A stretch of 64,000 bases of DNA from Bryum argenteum (lineage: Eukaryota; Streptophyta; Bryopsida; Bryales; Bryaceae): contig CM073325.1 of assembly GCA_037043015.1 (NCBI GenBank), positions 13,185,001 through 13,249,000 on the forward strand, read 5' to 3'. Position 1 is the stretch's first letter, and each line of letters opens with the position of its first letter. The notes beneath the pieces are model-generated. The model did not search any database. It was not told where the DNA came from and saw only the letters and a list, made by a program, of their open reading frames with translations. Of this stretch, positions 30,481-42,923 are shown one piece after another. The position numbers were made by a program, and so were the translations under genes.

Positions 30481-33400
30481 AGAAGGTATGGGGGTTAAGT
30501 AGAGTTTACAATCTTTGCAAAACATATCTTGTATTATATTGTAATGTTTATAAAGATTTTAAGAATTTGGAAAATTTCGAAGTCCTTGTTGTAATTAAAG
30601 GTGGCAATGCGCACTCTAATCTTCATTCCGAGGTTTTTATCGACGGTTACGAGGTTCACATGGTGGAAAACCTAAAGCACGAGGAATGTCAACGGGACGG
30701 GTTGGACGTTCGATGCCGCTGCCGGAGCCTCAGACGCAAACGCTGGCCACTTTGGACGGGGCATTCGAGCACCTCGTCGTTTGCTAGCAACGTCTGCATC
30801 TGCCTGCAGTAACTCTGCGTTGCAAGCTAGCCACACCCTCTAGCTTCACCAACTTCTACCGTATCCACTTCGCTTGTCGATTTCTGCTTAATAATCACGA
30901 CCGTAGTCCCCTCTCATTCAGTCAATGACGCCCCACCCACAAATGCTAACCACACTTCGGAGTCGATGTCAGTTGCAGTAACCCAGTTGTTGCAGTAATC
31001 CAAACCTGTATCAGATTGCAGCTGCAGTCATGGTGCAGCGCCAATCGCTGCTACCTAGGTTTTGTGGAGCATGCTCTATTAGGGATCAGTGGCAGCTCCT
31101 ACTGAGGTGAATCATCTGAAGAGCGATTGTTGTTCTTGGAAGCCGAAGTTTGGCATGAATATCATTGAGTGTTCACATACGTAGTATATGTGTAAGCTTC
31201 CAGAGATATCGTGCCAAGCTTTGTGCTTCTCAGAAACTTGGTCGGATTCCACTGCGCAAGCTTAAGTCAGTGAACTCGTCTACTGTGATGCTGGTATGAT
31301 CCCCTAGTAAGAGTAACACAGCTTAATGTCTGTTGTACATGATTGAGAAGAAAGTCGATTGTCTTGGCTTGTTGTGTTACATATTTGCAGGCATACATGC
31401 TCGCTCTCTGACATAGTTTGCAGTAATTCCTCACCTGCAAAGTCTTTCAGGCATCCTCTTTCAGTGACCCTAACTTCTCTGCTGGTGAGAATTTATGTAA
31501 GTGAGGCTTGATGCGGTTTCAGCTCTTCTGGAATATTGCAACGAATGGAGCTGCCAGTCTATTGTCTTGGCAATATCCCAAAGAACCTCGGCTATACCAT
31601 GCATAGATGGAAGGGAACGCCGGTTCTACTTTCATCTGTGTGAGGCCAACGATCGAGTTTAATGCAGGTCTTGAGCTGCCTTGCTTCCCTGGAGTTCTGG
31701 AGTTCTGCCGGTAACGTAACTGCCGGTGAGTTTTCTGTATCTGCTACATCTGAAGTCAGAAGGTATGATCAAGAAGACGTCCTACTGCTTGAGTATCTCC
31801 TCTCTTTCTTAATTTTAGGTGAACCCTTGTTCAGTTCGTCCACTTCGCCAGAAATTGTAACCTTACTCACCCTTGTGCAGATTGTTCAGCATGGGTATAT
31901 GGTTAGGTTCAAAGGCCAAGGCTCTGGTCCTGGGTGCCTTTGACATAACTAGAATCGTGTTGGGAATACATGGGGGTCATTCAACAGCAAACTAGCAATT
32001 CGGCAGCGAACCGCCAGGGTTGTTTCCCGCGAAGAGAGATGATCGAGCTGGCCTGTTCGAGGAGGAGGTTCTGAAGTGTTCGAGATCTTGTGTATGTTTC
32101 AGTTACTTTTCTCAGTGCTTGTCTAATCTTGTATCGAATGTCGTTAGGACCTTATTAGAAGAAGTTAATAAACGACGGAATGTCCAGAGCACATTATATG
32201 AGACAGTGGAGAGCTGCTTCTGAGATGCGAAGTTCAACTTCACAAACGCTAGGTGTTTAGGATTCTGAAAGTAACTACATGTAACTATGTGGTACTTCGG
32301 AAGTCTTGATTACTGCAGGCACATACTGCACCTAGCTGCACGGGTCTATCCATTCAGTTTCGGATACGGGAGACGTTGTATATGGTTTCTTATGAACTCG
32401 AACCTGTTCATTCTCTCTAGTGTGCGTGATTCAAGCTCTTTGAATGGATACCTGCAGTATGTGTGAGTTTCTCAGTCTCTCGCATTGTTTCACCGAGCAT
32501 TCATTCGATATTGTGTGGCTTACTCTGAATCAATCAAGATCGTAATGGTCTAACGTTTCTACGTTTGAGTTTTTAGGTTGGGAATCTTGTATGTCAGGGA
32601 CGTAAATGGTGAACTCGGCAGTTGCGAATGCCAAATTGGGTATATGCAATGATCAACATCTGGAACTTTCGCAGTCTTGATCTAACTTTCGTTGAATGAT
32701 AATCAAGAGTGTAGCGGGGTCTTACAGTGAGAACTCTGTCTGTATTTCCTGCAACATCTGCATTGATTTTTATTTGCAGTTTGATTGATGCAAATTCAAA
32801 GGCGCTTACACAAGGAATGGCTTATGAGATTCGTGATAGAACGTGATTTTCTTGGTGGTTCAGTTGTTTCGGGTTGAACGAAACCTCAATTTTGTTACAG
32901 AGGGATTACAGGAAGAAACCATTCCAGATCATGCAACTGATGACAAGAGAGGGAAGCTGAATGGTTGAGATTTGAGCAGGGAAGCATAATCACTTGCTTC
33001 CTGTCCACATTGTTACGGCCGCATGAAAGCACGAATATATTCAACAACTTTGAGCCCGTTGCTTCATATTCACATATCCTCGCGCAAGTGATAGGCTGCA
33101 CTGTCTTCAATCGTGCTGGTACCAAACGCGCAATCGCTGCTGTCACTAATCCAACACGGGATCTGAAAAGACAATTTCGGTCCTTCAGCTTCACGGCTTT
33201 AAATTAGACTTGCATAATCAGCTCTCGATGCTCAAACAACCATAATCTGTCCACAAAGCTCAAACAAGCATAATTTGTGCAGTACCTGCAAAGTTCTCGG
33301 CGTGTAATAATTTGTAAATGGAAAGCGGTTTACATCGTAAAACATGCGATTGGAAGTAGTGTATAGCACCGAGTATCGTTCTCACTTCGCCCTTCGCTTA

Positions 33401-34540
33401 TCTGATTGTGTGTAATACAACAACACAACAGCACCTGGATGGCATTCAACACAGTCGTTGGAAAAACTGGAAACCCTTTGCATCATAGGGCTCACGTACA
33501 TCGCAAGAGTCAAGTCTAAAACCTTAGATTTTCCCACACTAAATGAAAGCATCCTTCTGACGTCTTTCGATTGAGCTTCACTACCTAACACACAGGAGTA
33601 AATCACTCCTGGATTCGTGCAAGTTTTGACTTACACAATAAAATTATTGCACGATTATGCAGTTATCCTCCCTCAGAAATGTTTGCACCTCGAAATATCC
33701 TCATGTTCGTTTCAAATTCATTCCACTCATTGGCTGGTATCTCGAGACCGAATCGGAGTACAAAACTTTTGTGTTACCTACACATGTCTCGACTCACGAT
33801 AAGAATAAAGATTTCTTCGATTGCGACAGGAGAGGGTCCAAAAGTACATTTTCAGCATTATACAACAATTAATCTGAGTTCTAGACGTCGAACCTCGATC
33901 TGGCTATTATGCAGGAGCTACAGGACCTCGTTTTGATGCTGAGGAGTCAACCGCCGGCTAGCTGTATTTGTCGATTGACTGCAGGAATTGCTGTGCGAAA
34001 AGAAATGTGCGGCCGCGTGTTGATTGGGTCTCGTGAGTCAGGAGAGTCCTGAGTTAGGGCGAAAAATCTCGGACGAAATAAGGCTTTTTTAGGTGAGTAG
34101 AGAAGGATGTCTGCTGGGATTCCTGGTAATCGTGAGAAAGGCAAGAGCTGCTTTGCAAATATCTGCACTCGGGAAGCGGAATTGGGGAGAGATATTGCAA
34201 CGAGCACCGGACCTAATCTCCATGCAGGCGGCCACGTTGCTCCTCGTGGCGAACGAGGAGGCCCCAATTGTCGGAGAAAGGTCCCACTGCCGCTTTCCAC
34301 TGCCTGCTTGTAGGCTTGTATATGCTGCTCTGTCATAGGTTCTGTATGGCTCTCTTTTCACTGACTGCAGTAACTCACAAGTCAACTGCAACCCATGAAG
34401 CGTCACTAAACCGACATGCACAAGCACGTTTCTGCGCCCACAAGCGCCACCGGATAGGACTTGTCTACAAAAATCTTCGGCTTGCAGACAAGTTCAAGTG
34501 CTATAATCTAACCGGAACATAATATTTCATTCGGTGAAAA
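30481..34540. other. GC-richer gene-poor segment, diverged duplicate of part of 45 kb
   Basis: Composition is clearly less AT-rich than its flanks and ORFs are short and unrecognised (30462-30812, 31662-31943, 33947-34336 minus). The part from 31446 to 31760 has a diverged copy at 45143-45482. It could be a decayed gene, a non-coding transcript, or part of a large old element. Confidence 0.4.
31446..31760 (+). repeat. Diverged repeat copy A (partner at 45143-45482)
   Basis: Landmarks shared in order with the 45-kb copy: ttcaggcatcctct, agtgaccct, tctctgc, gtaagtga, cagctctt, gaacctc, accatgcatag, ggaaggaac, aacgatcga, cttgtgctgccttgc-type motif, and actgc(t/c)ggt followed by ctgaagt. Gaps are present. 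No coding frame is kept in both copies. Confidence 0.65.
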
Positions 34541-37500
34541 TTTTGAAACAAATAGAAAAAGTGTATAGAAAAAGTGTATGTCGTGTCATGTCGCAATAAA
34601 GAGCAATAAAGATGCCTTGTACCTCCCCCTTTGAGGGGATACTATGTCAAGTATCTTTAAGGCACTAATAACTAGGCTAGAAACTAGCGTAGTTATTGTG
34701 TCCACCCTCAAGAGGGGAAGTAGTATTGTTCTAATTTCCCCTTGTCCGGTGGCCAACGGGATATTAGCATTATCAGGATTCATGCCGGCCCCTTAGAAAG
34801 GACCGGAGTTTCTATCTATCTATCCTTGTAGCTCATCTGAATAGCGCCAACCCAACATAGACGATCTAACAAGGCCGAGAGGACACAAAATAAATCCAAC
34901 CATCAACATGAAGCGACTACAACCTACCATTAAGGCATCAACTTGCAAGATCTATCTTACAATGGAACTCCTCAAGAGCCCAAAGATTCTTTAAATATTT
35001 CTCTATTGGTTTTGGTTTTGGTTTTTTAATATTTTGATTTTTAAAATTTCATTTTCACCCTTTCTCCCTTCCCTTCGTTGAAATATATGCCTACTCCCTG
35101 ACATGGGTGAAGTAACCCTTATGTTCTTGCTCATGATCAGGAGTTATAGTGTATAGAATTAGAGGTGAAATTGGTGCTCTATTTTCATTAGCCTTCTACT
35201 CCTTCGTTCTTTATCTTTTCTTTACATCTGGTTACTTTGTGCAGAAGACACTTATAGAATAAATCTTGATCATTGTTAATATCTAGAATTTTAACGCTTT
35301 ATTGTATTCTACAACAAGGGGGAATATTCAATTTCAAGTTTGAACATTTTGATCTCACAAACGGTGAGAAATTTTATTTTCATATACTTCAAAACACTTC
35401 AAAATAGAAAATTCTCACCTTTCACTTGAAGGGACAATTTTGAAGGCCTTAAAACTAAAGACTATATTCTCTAATGATGTTTGTACACCGTATAAGCCCA
35501 AGAAACACATGGTTGAAAGGGCATTCTCCGCATTTTCAACTAATCGACTTTTAAATTGGCTGAATTTAACACCCCATTAAATCCACACCCTTTTCAACAG
35601 ACTAGATAACGACATTTTCGACGGACTTGTTAGAAGAATAAGTAAGGGAGAGGGGCTCACAAGTGTAGCACCCCTTTGAATCCACACCCTTTTCTATTAG
35701 ATTAGGTAAATGACCATGGAATATCTTGCCTTTTACCACAACATGAATAGAATTCAAAGGTACTTGAAGTCCAAGAAATTTAAAGGTTTTTCCAAAAGGG
35801 GAGGTAAAATTAAATTTGATTCAAACTTCAAAGTGAACAACGACTTTAGGATGTATTTGGATGGGGTTGGATAAATAGTGGATCTGTGGCACGTTGCCAC
35901 ATTTGGCGGGTCTAGCGGCAAGGCCTCTTGTTGGTAGCCTAACAAAGGTGGAGGATTGAATAGCCATTTCGTTGTGAAAGGAAATTGACCTTTCCCTTGC
36001 TTCATTTCGCGAGGCTTGTTCTTTTGTCCAATCCGTTGAGAGTGTCCTAATGAGGTGTATTTTCATTATCTATGTTACGAAGATATGTCAAGTATATTAA
36101 CTTCTCAACGTCCATGGCTATTTTCAGCCAAAGAATGCAAGTTGAAAAGAAATATTATACATGATTATAAAATAATTGAGGTATTTAAATCTCAATCGTA
36201 TAATCTTGTAACATACTTATTGTAGGTATATGGACCAAACTTTAAGTCAAGACTCAAGAGCCCTATAGGACTGAAAGGTCATAGTACATTTTCCCACCAA
36301 AAAATTCAATTGTCCGTCATTTTCACTTTAATATTGAATGCTACTAGCAAGCCTAAATATTGCACTTTTAATATTGTGAACTCAAAAGTTGTTTTCTTCC
36401 CTCTTGTACCAAAAGAAGTCGTTACACTTTTTTTGGGCTCAAATAATATTCTTATAATAGTGAGTTCAAATTGCCAAAACAATTACAAAGAAAATACAGT
36501 TCAAAGCTTAAACTCTAAACATCTTCGATTTAATTAAGCTTTCTATGACAAGAAGTACATTTAATTTGGAATTCAACTCAACAATCATTGGTTGAAATCC
36601 AACGGTGGTGAAGGCAAGGTTGTCCACTAAAGCTAGCGTCCAGTACGCCTGTATGCCCAATACACCCGTCCGATAGAAGGTTGCGCCCCCTCAATTGTTG
36701 GTAAGGTAAAAAATTGACAATGTGGCAAGGCCTAGGTGAAAATTATCGATGTGGCTGCCACATTGGCGCGACGTTGGCGGAAGCTTGGTGGATGCCACGT
36801 GGGACATAGCGCGGGCACATAGGTGCGGGAATATGGTCAATTGGTGCACGGACAATGTATATTTTAGTGTAGATTTAGCATAATACAGTTTTGAGGTTTT
36901 GTATGGTTGAACGCTAATGAAACACTTTTTCTCTTCAATATGTTTGTTTGACCAATTTTACATGAATGGTATGTGGCTCTATTCAATCACCATGCATAAT
37001 TATACACAAGTCTATATGTGGATGTTCATGGTGCATATGAATTTATTGAGAAAACGTAAAATACTCATATTCTTCTAAATAATTATATCAAAATAATTAT
37101 ATAAAAATCAGAGCTATTTTTTCTAAATGACTTTAGAGCGGTTGAAGTGATCAAAAGTTCGAAAAAATAAAGGAACTTAGTTAAGAGGGGAGGATAGATA
37201 ATTTTAAATATTAAATTAGCTAATAATTACCTTATCAACATGATGGAACAATAAAAAATGGTAGGACTAACGGATCTATAAAGTGAATTTTGGTTGCAAG
37301 TCTTTAGAATCACAAGAACAGTAAAAAACAGAAAAGAATAGATAAAGGGGGAAAATAGGTGGTTTTAATACTTGGGTTAGCTAATTATGACCCTATAAAA
37401 AAGATGAAGTCATAAATAAAACCATGGGGAATCACCTCTATATGTCATAATTTAAATGCATTCACTAGAACTTCGAGTTATAAGGTAATAAGGAATAAAA

Positions 37501-37660
37501 GGGCGGGTAGGTGATTTTAATAACTGCATTAGCAAATAAATACCTCATGAATGTCATGGAAGTATTAAAGTCATTATAGGAGAATAAGAACTATGTGCTT
37601 GAGCATACATGGGAATTTTGAATCGAGACTCGAGAGGATTTAAAGTAAAGGGATTCAATG
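34541..37660. other. Intergenic, repeat-like, no gene recognised
   Basis: No conserved reading frame. A short GC-richer block at 36600-36850 contains several variants of gccacgt and gccacattggc. ORFs at 35754-36066 (minus) are unrecognised. Confidence 0.45.
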
Positions 37661-38950
37661 CCTGAACCCTACTCTTCTGCACCATTCCCCCGCCCCTCAA
37701 GCGCCCACGCTAGCCGTTGTCATGAGTTTTGCCAAGGCATTCTTTTCCCCCTCTCCCCTTGTCTTTCCTCACTCCCCTTCAACAAAATAATCGCTTTTAT
37801 TAGTTTTGACAAAATCTAACAATCCTCCAAGATTACTGCAATTATCAACTTCCTCGTATGTGGGGAAGAATATTTTATGTTTAAATGGCTAATCCAAGTA
37901 TCAGAGACTATCTTCTAACCTTCATGACTAAGAGGGCAAGAAATTTCAGTTCATCAACATTCTCTTAAATGTTTTGCTCCCCCGTGTCTGCCGCCTCGAC
38001 TAAGCGCCCCGGTTCCCTTGTGCTCGCGTTCCCATGTCTGCTCCCCCTCAACTTGGCACTCCGGAGGCTCCGGCGCCTAAGCCCTCATGTCCATGCCTTC
38101 TTAACTTGGTGTTTTGAAGACCCTGCCTCTACGCCCTTGTATAGGAACTTCCCTGCCCCGCTCCCACCCCCCTCAAGCGCCCACGCTAACCCTTGTGATG
38201 AGTATTGCCAAGCCATTCTTCGTCCCTCTCTCCTCTCCCCTTGTCTTTCTCCACCCCTTCAAAAAAAAACAAAACAAAAAAAAAAAAACAAAACAAAAAA
38301 AAAGTTCTATTGGTTTTGACAAGATCCAATATTCTTCCAAAATTACGGCGATCATTAACTTCATTGGATTCAGGGAAGAATGTTCTATATTTGAATAGCT
38401 AATCGGGGTATGTGGAACTATTCCATAACCTTCATGGCTAAGAGGGCAGGGGGAAGTTGACTTAGAGTTCATCAATCCTCTTCTGAAGGCCCTTCGCCCT
38501 CATACTCGCGCCCCCTTAAACAAGGGCGCCCCGACGCCTTTGCCGTCGTCTTTGTGTCCCTCAATCTGGCGCCCCGATGCCTCCGCTCTTGTGCCCCCGC
38601 CTCTCTTCCCTACCCTGCTCCCGGGCCCCTCGAGCGCCGACGTGCGATGAGTATTGCTAAAGCAACTCTTTTCTCTTCCTCTCCCCTTGTGTTCCCCCAC
38701 CCCCCTTCAACAAAAGAAACGCTTTTATTGGTTCTGGCAAGATCCAACATCACTCCAATATTACCGCAATCATTGAGTTTCTTGAATTTGGAGAAGAATG
38801 TTTTATGTTCGAATGGCTAGTCCAGGTATGTGGGACTACTCTATAAACTTTATCCGTAAGAAGGCATGGAAGTTGAGCTTGATTTCTTCAGCCCTCTTCT
38901 AAATGCCCCACGCCCTCGTCCACACCCCTGTATCTAGAGCCTGGTGCCAC
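37660..38950. repeat. Three tandem diverged units of about 450-475 bp
   Basis: Each unit has a C-rich segment (cctcaagcgcccacgc type), then atgagt(t/a)ttgccaag, a CT-rich run with ctccccttgtctttc, an A-rich spacer, a motif like ttttgacaagatccaac, then gaagaatgtt(t/c)tatg and ggcta(a/g)tcc, and finally the next C-rich segment. The atgag anchors sit at 37722, 38198 and 38647. The middle copy holds a long A-rich tract (38266-38304). Sequence divergence suggests an old array. Confidence 0.8.
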
Positions 38951-40480
38951 GATGGCGACCAAGTGATGATTCAACGTGGTTTTTACTCTCAGAAAATTAC
39001 ATGACTCCTTTTTACCACGATGTCTTTTAGGTCCTAAATCGTCTACTCGCCTCGTCTGCCACGCCCGTCTATGTAGACCGCCTGATATGACAGCCTTAGG
39101 AAAAACCCCTTTCGAGTCGTTTTGACTTTGGTCAGGCTCCCAGTTAGTAGAAGTGGTATGTATGAAATTCAAAGTTTATAAGGATCCTAAACTTTTCTCA
39201 TATTTTCCAACAAGATCATTCATGCGTCAAAATTCCTTATACATTAAGAGGTATTCACTCTCAAAGATTGAAAACAACACCTATGAAAGGCATCCTCAAA
39301 TCTGCCCAAAATTGTGGTATATTATCATATATTCTTAAGAATGCACAAAATCTCTTAAATTGCTAAATCTTCAAGGAATTTACCACAAATGGAAATTTTT
39401 TTTTTGTTTTTTTTGTTTTTCTTTTTAAAAAAATTAAAAATTTCCTTTTTTGTACATGTAAATGACATACTATAGCATAGTCCTACCATCATGATTTTAG
39501 TTTAATATATAAGCATACCTCCATGTTTAACGACCAATACTCGAGACAAGTAGTTGGATTTACCCTACTTTTGGCGTAAAATCTACAGACAAGTATATCC
39601 CGCTGCTGCATAGGGCTACTCAAATGTGGAAAGGTGAACATCCATTCAAGCACTTCAATAACCCTATTAGAGCATGAGAAGTTGAGCTCAAGGTTCCTAG
39701 ATACTCGATTCTAATTTCCCAAAGACCTATCTCATAAGCGAAATGCCAAAATTCACTTGTTCCAGAATTGATCCTCAAGCTTCAAGCCTTCAACTACTTG
39801 ACTTGAAACTATTGGTTGTTAAAACCAAGCATCTTCTAAGCTTTTATAGGTACTATGAGTGTAAAATTATGTATACATGTACCTAAGTCACCTAGGAACA
39901 ACAAATCAAGAATGTGAAGTATAAAGTGCCTCGTGTCAAACTTTCTACTATGGAAAAGTAGTGTTTTGGCGTTACAGACTTTTCATACTTCAAAACTTGT
40001 CAAAAATATAAAATTGCACCATGCATTGAAGAAGGGAAATTTTGAGAATTTTTGGCAGTTTTGATGCCACTCTCGCTTAGGGGATGAATCATTGTTAAAA
40101 CTATCGGTTGTTGTAACTGAGAACTCTTCTTTCCCTATTAGTGATACCAAATTTTCTGAAGTATGAAATTCCAATCATTCAACTTAAACGCTTTCCATGG
40201 TTGAGCTTTTTGTTTTTTGTTTACAGAGCTTACGAAGGCCTAAAATACACTCACATCATACCAATTTCTACAAAAATATTTATAATATTTTAATATTCAT
40301 CAAGTACGCCTTCCGTACGGTGATGACCTTGATCCAAATATACATTTTTGGGAATAAAAACATCTTAAGAATGAGCACGTTGGCCGGGGATAAGCGTGAA
40401 ATATCAACGAAGATTTCGGTCCGAGGCAAAGCGACACGGTGGATGTGTGTAAGACTGTAACACTGACACCACTGACACTG
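38951..40480. repeat. Dispersed repeat copy, opposite in orientation to 49.6-50.3 kb
   Basis: The plus-strand translation near 39180-39335 and the minus-strand translation near 50265-50090 are recognisably similar (a shared CPK/CPKL...YI stretch). The minus-strand 40070-39985 and plus-strand 49675-49770 likewise share SKFPFF and CNF. The two loci are therefore inverted copies of one family. No protein domain recognised. Confidence 0.6.
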
Positions 40481-41323
40481 CTGACGAAATTGCGTAAAAC
40501 GCCGGGCACCTTCTCATTTACTTCTGCGAATGTTTGGAAGCGTTGACGAGAATCTCGTATAAGTGGTTACCAAATTTGTGGAGCGGTCTTTCACTGCAAT
40601 GGCAACGCAACGCAAAGCAAAAGGGTTCCTAACTCGCTATCAGAACTGATCCAAACCGCTTTGCACAGTACGATCGAGGGCCGGCTAGATAGCTAGCTAG
40701 CTACGTTCCGACACTCTTTGTTAGTACCATTCTGTTCAGAAAAGTGCCTCTGTCAATGCCAAAAGCGCCCCGATGGTTGCGATCCAGCGGTCACTCGTTA
40801 TTAGCTATCCTATCTGACCTCCTAATCATCTCCAATCTCCCTGAAAAGCTATCGCTTGCATTGTAAGAGATTCGAGCTTAAGCTGTGTGCAACTTAGAGA
40901 TGGGTTATTCCAGAATCTACATTCAGCTGAAGTTGGAGGTAGGTCATCGCCCTCAATTTTAGTGTTTCGCATCGGTAGAACGAAAAATTGGAAAGAATTT
41001 CTCTGAATCTGTGGAGAGGCTGGTGGAACAGGCTAATGAGGTTAGACGCCGGAGGATTCAAACGATACATTGAGCAGTGAGGTCAGTGCTGCTGTGCTTT
41101 ACCCACTCATGTCGACTTTCTTGTCAAGGTCCGTAGCTTTACAAGTTTGCAGAAGGATTTCATAAAAAGCCTCAGGAATTTGGATCGGTTTCCTAGTCCA
41201 CTTCGATCACATTGGTTGTGTTTCAAAGAGCTAGAATTATTTTTATTGATAAAACAGTTCTTGCTGGGAATAAGCGAATTCTCGCTTGGTTCCATATCCC
41301 ATCTCGTTCAATATTTAGAGTCA

Positions 41324-41394
41324 GTTTCTTACTGCAACTTTGTCATTCTTCTTCTGAGATCCTCAATTAGAATGACAATGTTGCAGTAAGAAAC
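41324..41394. repeat. 26-bp hairpin, 19-nt loop
   Basis: The arms 41324-41349 (tttcttactgcaactttgtc core) and 41369-41394 pair with one mismatch across a 19-base loop. Size and near-perfect pairing resemble a small-RNA precursor, but no known miRNA is recognised. Confidence 0.7.
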
Positions 41395-42404
41395 CAGGAT
41401 TCTCATGCTAGGTTCCCTGTGTCTTTCCTTCTAGTCGTATTTATGTTAGAACCTCTTGAGGCTGTGACCGCAATATCCTGGCTGCAATCTACGATGAGAG
41501 TAAAGCTGCAACTCACTGCAGCTGCAAGGCCTTTAGATGCAACTCACGATAGGTCTTTCACTGCAACCTCGTATACGTGAGTTCTACAATTCTGAGATCA
41601 TCAAGTAGCTAGGTTCAAAATCGATGAGTGTGTGCTTTAGGATGTGGCCTGGTTACCTGATCCTTGCTGTAACTCACTGCTACGATTGAGACAGTCACTG
41701 CAATTTCTCTCAGGTGAATTTGCACACTCTTGAGATCCTCAATTAGGTTCAAAATTAATGAGTTTCTTGTATGAGTGTGCTTAATGGGAGTGACAATGCA
41801 TTGTATGTTTCAGTAATCGAACACACTTAAGCAGAAACTATGATAAATATGCAACGTTGCAGTGCTTTATTTTATGTTTGCTGCAACCCTAAAAGTTGCA
41901 GTCACTGAAATTGTTGTGAAAAACTTGGCAAGCTTTCTGCATTGTAATTTTAAACTAAGGAAGATATGTGATGAGCTTTCTGATGCAACTTCTACTCGAA
42001 TCAGTTTGAAAGAGCGTCATTCTCTAACCAAGGTAATTGCTGTGAAATTATTTATTTGTGCTGGGTCAGAATCTGGATGCACCGGTATACCTCGGTGCTC
42101 GTTTCAGCAACACCGAGGTACGTGCACTCTTCTGTGTTTGTTCGAAACCCTCATGGAAAGTGCTGCTTGATCTCTGTTAAAACCGACTAGACTGTTCTAG
42201 AAAACTAATTGCCAATTTTCCGGACTGCTTAAAATGGCGGAGGACTAAAAGTGCACATACATAGCTCTTCATGTGGATGTTTACAGTAAGATTTCTCGTG
42301 TCCTCAAAAAGGACCCTTATCACACTCTTGGGAGATAGTACTCACACTAGAACCTTCGCACTATATATCATTCAACATGTGTGATTACCGTTTCATATAC
42401 CACA

Positions 42405-42923
42405 TGTGTAAAGTGCGTATACTGCCCTCTGACCAGGTAGAGTCAATACATTGTTATCGACTAAAAGATTGGTGTACAGTTTGCAGTGTAGCACACCACG
42501 ACATGGTAGTGCAGCTTGATGATTGTGGTCGATTGTGATCCTGATTCTTGGAGTTGCTGCTGTAATTTATAGATGAGTACATCGATGTCGATCTTGGTGG
42601 TCTTCATGACCTCTCGAAGCTTGTCAAGCGCTTTTCGTGAATCAATTCGATCAACGTTTTATTTATCATGTTCAGTGCACAAAGTGCATATATTGTCCTT
42701 TAACGAGAATCTGCAGGTAGAATCGTACCATTGTTGTTGAGTTGAAGATTGGTGTGCCTTTTGCAGCATGTGTGCATGAGCATGGCCGGTGCAGCTTGAT
42801 GTGGTCGATCGTGGTCCAAATTCTTGGAGCTCCTGCTGTGATTCTTAGGTAAGTATACCTGTGTCTATCTTGGTTGTCTACATGATCTCTCGAAGCTTGT
42901 CGGGTGCAATTTCGTGAATCAAA
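42405..42923. repeat. Direct duplication of about 245 bp, offset about 271-277 bp
   Basis: The units 42405-42646 and 42676-42923 share aaagtgc, aagattggtgt, ttgcag, gtgcagcttgatg, tggtcgat, attcttggag, ctctcgaagcttgtc and ttcgtgaatc in order. They are diverged and have a few small gaps. Confidence 0.82.

Noticed and set aside
38266-38304. Long A-rich tract as the poly(A) tail of a retroposed gene
   Set aside because: It lies inside one unit of a tandem array whose other units have shorter A-runs at the same place, and no cDNA-like sequence precedes it.
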